In this document: positions 7,960-11,007 of the stretch, one piece after another
Layout: every line of letters begins with the position of its first letter
Numbering within the stretch: position 1 is the stretch's first letter
Origin: Devosia sp.
GTDB lineage: Bacteria > Pseudomonadota > Alphaproteobacteria > Rhizobiales > Devosiaceae
NCBI GenBank assembly: GCA_025352765.1
Contig: JANXSI010000284.1
Span: forward strand, 1-11,007
Direction: 5' to 3'
DNA: 11,007 bases
Position numbers and translations under genes: made by a program
Notes under the pieces: model-generated
The model's input: only the letters and a program-made list of their open reading frames with translations
Database searches by the model: none
What the model was told of the DNA's origin: nothing

Positions 7960-7983
7960 CAGCGTCGCGGCTCCGCGACGCTG
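7960..7983. terminator. Hairpin between convergent genes, possibly a bidirectional terminator
   Basis: A perfect 11-bp inverted repeat (CAGCGTCGCGG at 7960-7970, loop CT, CCGCGACGCTG at 7973-7983) fills the 44-base gap between the reductase stop and the methyltransferase stop. Neither strand has a T-run after the stem, so it may work weakly, protect 3' ends, or act with Rho. Its position between converging genes is what supports a terminator role. Confidence 0.55.
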
Positions 7984-7987
7984 GCAC

Positions 7988-9172
7988 CTAAAGCCCCGTC
8001 GCGCCTTCGAGATAGTGCCGCCGGATACCGAACATCGCCTTGGCCGCCGCGATCTTGTCGAGGATTGCCGGATCGCGGGCGCGGTTGGTCCGCGTCCCGA
8101 CGATCAGCACATTCTTGGGCGTATGCAGGTCCGAGATGAACTCGAAGACCTTCGTGCTGTAGCCGAAATACTCGAGAATCAGCGCGCGGATGCCGTCGGT
8201 CACCATCTCGGCCTGCCGCTCGACGAAGATGCCGTGCTTCATGAGGTAATCGAGCGGCGAACTCGCGGCGGCCGCCTCGATCTCGCGACGGATCTGCTTG
8301 TGGCAGCAGGGCGCCACGACGATGAGCTCGGCGCCGGCCGAAATGCCCTTGGCGATGGCATCGTCGGTGGCGGTATCGCAGGCATGGAGCGCGATGAGGA
8401 CGCTGGCCCCGGTGCTGTCGAAGGCATCGATCGTCCCCTGCTCGAAGCTGAGCTGGGTGAGACCGGACTTCTCCGCGATGGCGTTGCAGAGCGCCACCAG
8501 GTCGGGCCGCATCTCGACCCCGACGACGCGCGCCTCCGACTTCAGCGTCGCCGCGAGATAATCGGCGACCGCAAAGGTGAGATAACCCTTGCCCGCCCCC
8601 ATATCGACGACCTTGCCGAGCCGCGACGCCGGGATCGCCTTCAGCATCGGCCCCAGGATCTCGACGTAGCGGTTGATCTGCCTGAACTTGTCCTGGGCCG
8701 TCGGCAGCACCTTGCCGTCCTTGTCGGCAATGCCGAGCTCGCGCATCCACACCCGTCCGGCGGCCGGGATCGGACGCACCTTCTCGCGGTCGTGCGCCAG
8801 CGACACGGGCGCCGTCTGCGTTGCGCCGGCCTGCTTGAGCCGCACCGTCTTGCCGGTGAAATCGAGTGCCCAGTCGCCCGCCGTCGTCGACATCTGCGCC
8901 AGGTTGAACTCGCTGCCGATCAGCCCCTTGAGCTCGACCAGCGCATCCTCGAGCGGGTGGTTCTTGACAATGTCGCGGGTCTTGTAGTGCCAGGTGAAGC
9001 TGAGCTGCGGCACCCGCTTGACCAGTACCGGCTTGATGTCGACCGACTTCAGCGCCGGGTCCGTGCCGTCATAGGCGCGCAGTCCGAGCTTGACGAAGGC
9101 GCCGGCGCCGAACGCGGTTTCGAGCGCGGCGTAGAACTGGTCGGACTTGGAAAGCTGCGTGTCGATGATCGT
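7988..9172 (-). CDS. Class I SAM-dependent methyltransferase (Methyltransf_32/METTL25-like), start codon unresolved
   Basis: A protein-like frame of about 393 residues ends at TAG 7990-7988. Numbering from the ATC codon at 9169, the C-terminal half holds SAM motif I VVDMGAGKGYLTF (187-199), an acidic motif II VVGVEM (215-220), then ALHACDTATDDAI (about 260-272) and APCCHKQIRR (286-295). The last two resemble the METTL25/Methyltransf_32 group, whose bacterial members are largely uncharacterised; the target (RNA, protein or small molecule) is unknown. The N-terminal half is a conserved-looking domain I cannot name. No ATG, GTG or TTG occurs in frame where the protein must begin: the first is GTG at 9013, which would lose 52 residues. 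An ATG at 9176-9174 is one base out of frame, and AGGA lies six bases before the in-frame ATC at 9169. The gene lies downstream of cckA, about 60 bases on, and may share its transcript. Confidence 0.8.
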   Translation of the reverse strand, partial: TIIDTQLSKSDQFYAALETAFGAGAFVKLGLRAYDGTDPALKSVDIKPVLVKRVPQLSFTWHYKTRDIVKNHPLEDALVELKGLIGSEFNLAQMSTTAGDWALDFTGKTVRLKQAGATQTAPVSLAHDREKVRPIPAAGRVWMRELGIADKDGKVLPTAQDKFRQINRYVEILGPMLKAIPASRLGKVVDMGAGKGYLTFAVADYLAATLKSEARVVGVEMRPDLVALCNAIAEKSGLTQLSFEQGTIDAFDSTGASVLIALHACDTATDDAIAKGISAGAELIVVAPCCHKQIRREIEAAAASSPLDYLMKHGIFVERQAEMVTDGIRALILEYFGYSTKVFEFISDLHTPKNVLIVGTRTNRARDPAILDKIAAAKAMFGIRRHYLEGATGL

Positions 9173-9205
9173 GCATCCTGCGACTGGCGGAGCCCTGCAT
9201 ATAGG

Positions 9206-9235
9206 CCGCGTCCGGTCGCGGCGCCAGTCTGGCGC
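9206..9235 (-). repeat. Two overlapping inverted repeats just after cckA
   Basis: On the plus strand GCGCCA-GTC-TGGCGC (9221-9235) overlaps CCGCG-N6-CGCGG (9206-9221), sharing one base. On the minus strand they begin at the last base of the cckA stop codon, in the gap before the methyltransferase. No T-run follows, so this is not a standard terminator. It might be an attenuator, an mRNA 3' stabiliser, or a chance product of high GC. Confidence 0.35.
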
Positions 9236-11007
9236 TATTGCAGCGTCTCGCCGCCCTTGCCGAGCACTTCCTTGACCTTGGAGTTGATCTGGTCGAGCGA
9301 GTAGGGCTTGGCGAGGAATTCGACGCTCTGGTCGTCGGCGATGTCCTGGCGGACATTTTCCTCGGCATAGCCTGAAACGAAGATCACCTTCAGCTTGGGC
9401 AGCATCTGGCGCACCTTGATCAGCAGCGCCGGCCCGTCCATTTCGGGCATCACCACGTCCGACACCATCAGGTCGATCTGCCCGCCGATATCCTCGAGCA
9501 CCTCGAGCGCCTGCTCGCCGGAATCGGCCTCGAAGACCTCGTACCCGGTGGCCCTGAGCGCCCGCGCCGAGAAGGCCCGGACGTTGTCCTCGTCCTCGAC
9601 CAGAAGGATCCGCTCGTGCCCGGTGAGGTCCTTGACCACCGCAACCGGGGCCTGGAGCTTGCTGACGGCCTCGCCTTCGACGGCCACGTGCCGCGGCAGG
9701 AAGATCTTGAACACCGTGCCCTTGCCCAGTTCGGACTCGGGATAGATGAAGCCGCCGGTCTGCTTGATGATGCCATAGACCGTCGACAGGCCGAGCCCGG
9801 TGCCCTTGCCCAGCTCCTTGGTCGAAAAGAACGGCTCGAAGATCTTTTCCATGACCTCGGGAGTCATGCCGGTTCCGGTATCCTCGACCTCGATCAGCAC
9901 ATAGTCGGCCGCCGGCATGCCGCGATAGCTCTGGCTCGCGGCCTCGCCCTCGCTGACATTGCACGTCCGGACGGTGATCGTCCCGCCATTGGGCATGGCG
10001 TCGCGCGCGTTGACCACGAGATTGACCACCACCTGCTCGAGCTGGACGAGGTCCGCCTTGATCGGCCAGATCCCCTGCCCGTGATCGACATGCAGCGTGA
10101 TCTGCTCCCCGATCAGCCGCTTCAGCAGCACCGTCAGATCGTCGATGTTGGTCGGCACTTCGAGGATCTGTGGTCTGAGCGTCTGCCGGCGCGAGAACGC
10201 CAGGAGCTGTCGCGTCAGCCCGGCAGCCCGATTGGCGCTCTGCTTGATCGACATCAGGTCGGCAAAGCTCGGATCGCCCGGCTTGTGCTTGAGCAGCAGC
10301 AGGTCGGAAAAGCCGATAATGGCGGTCAGCACGTTGTTGAAATCATGCGCCACGCCACCGGCGAGCTGGCCGACGGCCTGCATCTTCTGGCCCTGCGCAA
10401 ACTGCGCCTCGAGCTTGCGCTGCTCGGTCATGTCGAGCGCGTAGACGTTGACGCGTTCGGGCGACCCCTCGACCTCCTCGGAGATCGAGAAGTAGAGCCG
10501 CACGGCATGGTCGCCTTCGCGCGACAACTGGGCGTCGACCGGTTCGATCTCCGACATGTTGGCACCGGCGGCGGCGATGGCTTCGCCGAACGCACCGCGG
10601 CTTGCCTCCGACAGCAGCTCCGACATCGACACCCGATCGAGCGGCTTTTCGCTCCCCGACCAGCCGAAGATCCGGCTGAACGGCGCGTTGGTCCGGATGA
10701 TCCGGCCATCCTTGTCGAGCGTTGCAATGGCAAACGGCGTGTCGTTGAAAAAGCGCGAGAAGCGCACTTCCGACGCGCGCAGCGCCTCTTCCTGCTCGAC
10801 ACCGCCGCGGCGGTCGAGGACCAGCGTGCGCGTTTCGCCCAGTTCGCCATCCGCCAGCCGGGCGGCACGATGCAGCAGCCGCACCGGCACCGAGGTGCCA
10901 TTGCGCTTGACCAGGTCGATGTCGATGATCTCGGTGCCGATCTCGCCGTCGGCGCGGCCGCGCATCAACAGGCTCGCGCCGTCGCCGCGGATGATGTCGG
11001 CGAGCCG
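9235..11007 (-). CDS. cckA: CckA-type hybrid sensor histidine kinase, N terminus beyond the window
   Basis: CckA is the membrane kinase/phosphatase that feeds phosphate through ChpT to CtrA and CpdR, setting the alphaproteobacterial cell cycle. The frame is open to base 11007, so the membrane segments and the true start are missing. The visible part (about 590 residues) has the end of one PAS-like domain, a second PAS domain (roughly 10770-10440), and the dimerisation helix GGVAHDFNNVLTAIIGF with the phospho-accepting His at 10347-10345. The ATPase domain follows, with its N box (NARDAMP), G1 (EDTGTGMTP), F (FEPFFSTK) and G2 (GKGTGLGLS). The C-terminal receiver contains LLVEDED, the phospho-Asp in VSDVVMPEMDG (codon 9459-9457) and a late Lys in FLAKPYS. 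The phrase LEAQFAQGQKMQAVGQLAGG before the His box is highly typical of CckA. All catalytic residues are intact. The stop is TAG at 9237-9235. Identification as CckA rather than another PAS hybrid kinase is strong but not proven. Confidence 0.92.
   Translation of the reverse strand, partial: RLADIIRGDGASLLMRGRADGEIGTEIIDIDLVKRNGTSVPVRLLHRAARLADGELGETRTLVLDRRGGVEQEEALRASEVRFSRFFNDTPFAIATLDKDGRIIRTNAPFSRIFGWSGSEKPLDRVSMSELLSEASRGAFGEAIAAAGANMSEIEPVDAQLSREGDHAVRLYFSISEEVEGSPERVNVYALDMTEQRKLEAQFAQGQKMQAVGQLAGGVAHDFNNVLTAIIGFSDLLLLKHKPGDPSFADLMSIKQSANRAAGLTRQLLAFSRRQTLRPQILEVPTNIDDLTVLLKRLIGEQITLHVDHGQGIWPIKADLVQLEQVVVNLVVNARDAMPNGGTITVRTCNVSEGEAASQSYRGMPAADYVLIEVEDTGTGMTPEVMEKIFEPFFSTKELGKGTGLGLSTVYGIIKQTGGFIYPESELGKGTVFKIFLPRHVAVEGEAVSKLQAPVAVVKDLTGHERILLVEDEDNVRAFSARALRATGYEVFEADSGEQALEVLEDIGGQIDLMVSDVVMPEMDGPALLIKVRQMLPKLKVIFVSGYAEENVRQDIADDQSVEFLAKPYSLDQINSKVKEVLGKGGETLQ

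Noticed and set aside
7664..9304. A 546-codon plus-strand frame opposite the methyltransferase
   Set aside because: It starts inside the reductase gene and is Arg/Asp/His-rich without motifs; it is a shadow of the minus-strand methyltransferase.
9069..9368. A 99-codon minus-strand frame containing the ATG at 9176
   Set aside because: It overlaps both cckA and the methyltransferase out of frame and resembles neither. It matters only because its ATG may be the displaced methyltransferase start.
9173..9964. Extending the methyltransferase frame to the ATG at 9964 (658 residues)
   Set aside because: The extra part overlaps the CckA receiver and kinase domains in another frame and has shadow composition. 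The frame is simply free of stops there.

Overview
The window is high-GC bacterial DNA that fits an alphaproteobacterium, most likely Hyphomicrobiales. The evidence is a CckA-type hybrid histidine kinase (a cell-cycle kinase confined to alphaproteobacteria), a Frc-like sugar ABC transporter with a single-domain ATPase, and strongly GC-biased third codon positions that hold many long shadow frames open. The look is Devosia-like, but that genus guess comes from general protein appearance and was not tested by search.

Layout from left to right. Bases 1-3011 (+) hold the 3' part of macA and a full-length macB, a MacAB-type efflux pair with no TolC gene in view. Directly abutting on the other strand, bases 3012-5506 (-) carry three genes, transcribed in the order single-domain sugar ABC ATPase, RbsC-like permease, and a GntR/FCD (DgoR-like) regulator. 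A divergent control region of about 280 bp separates them from the periplasmic sugar-binding protein at 5789-6781 (+), which ends in a strong intrinsic terminator. Next comes an aldo/keto reductase of the D-threo-aldose (L-fucose) 1-dehydrogenase type at 6927-7943 (+). On the minus strand follow an uncharacterised class I SAM methyltransferase resembling the METTL25 family (about 7988-9172) and, upstream of it, cckA (9235 to beyond the right edge).

How the genes work together. The binding protein, permease and ATPase form one sugar importer split across two divergent transcripts. The regulator closing the ATPase-permease transcript probably controls both. The neighbouring aldose dehydrogenase suggests that the imported sugar, or one like it, is oxidised to an aldonolactone. 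The substrate cannot be read from sequence. MacAB and CckA are separate systems that happen to flank this locus.

Points worth a second look. The MacB Walker A lysine is replaced by threonine. The methyltransferase has no ATG, GTG or TTG where its reading frame must begin. A palindrome sits between candidate promoter elements upstream of the binding-protein gene. A possible 17-codon leader peptide ends inside the ribosome-binding site of the ATPase. I see no mobile elements, CRISPR arrays, tRNAs or rRNAs. Apart from these points the window is fairly ordinary, and I do not see a clearly new multi-gene system.
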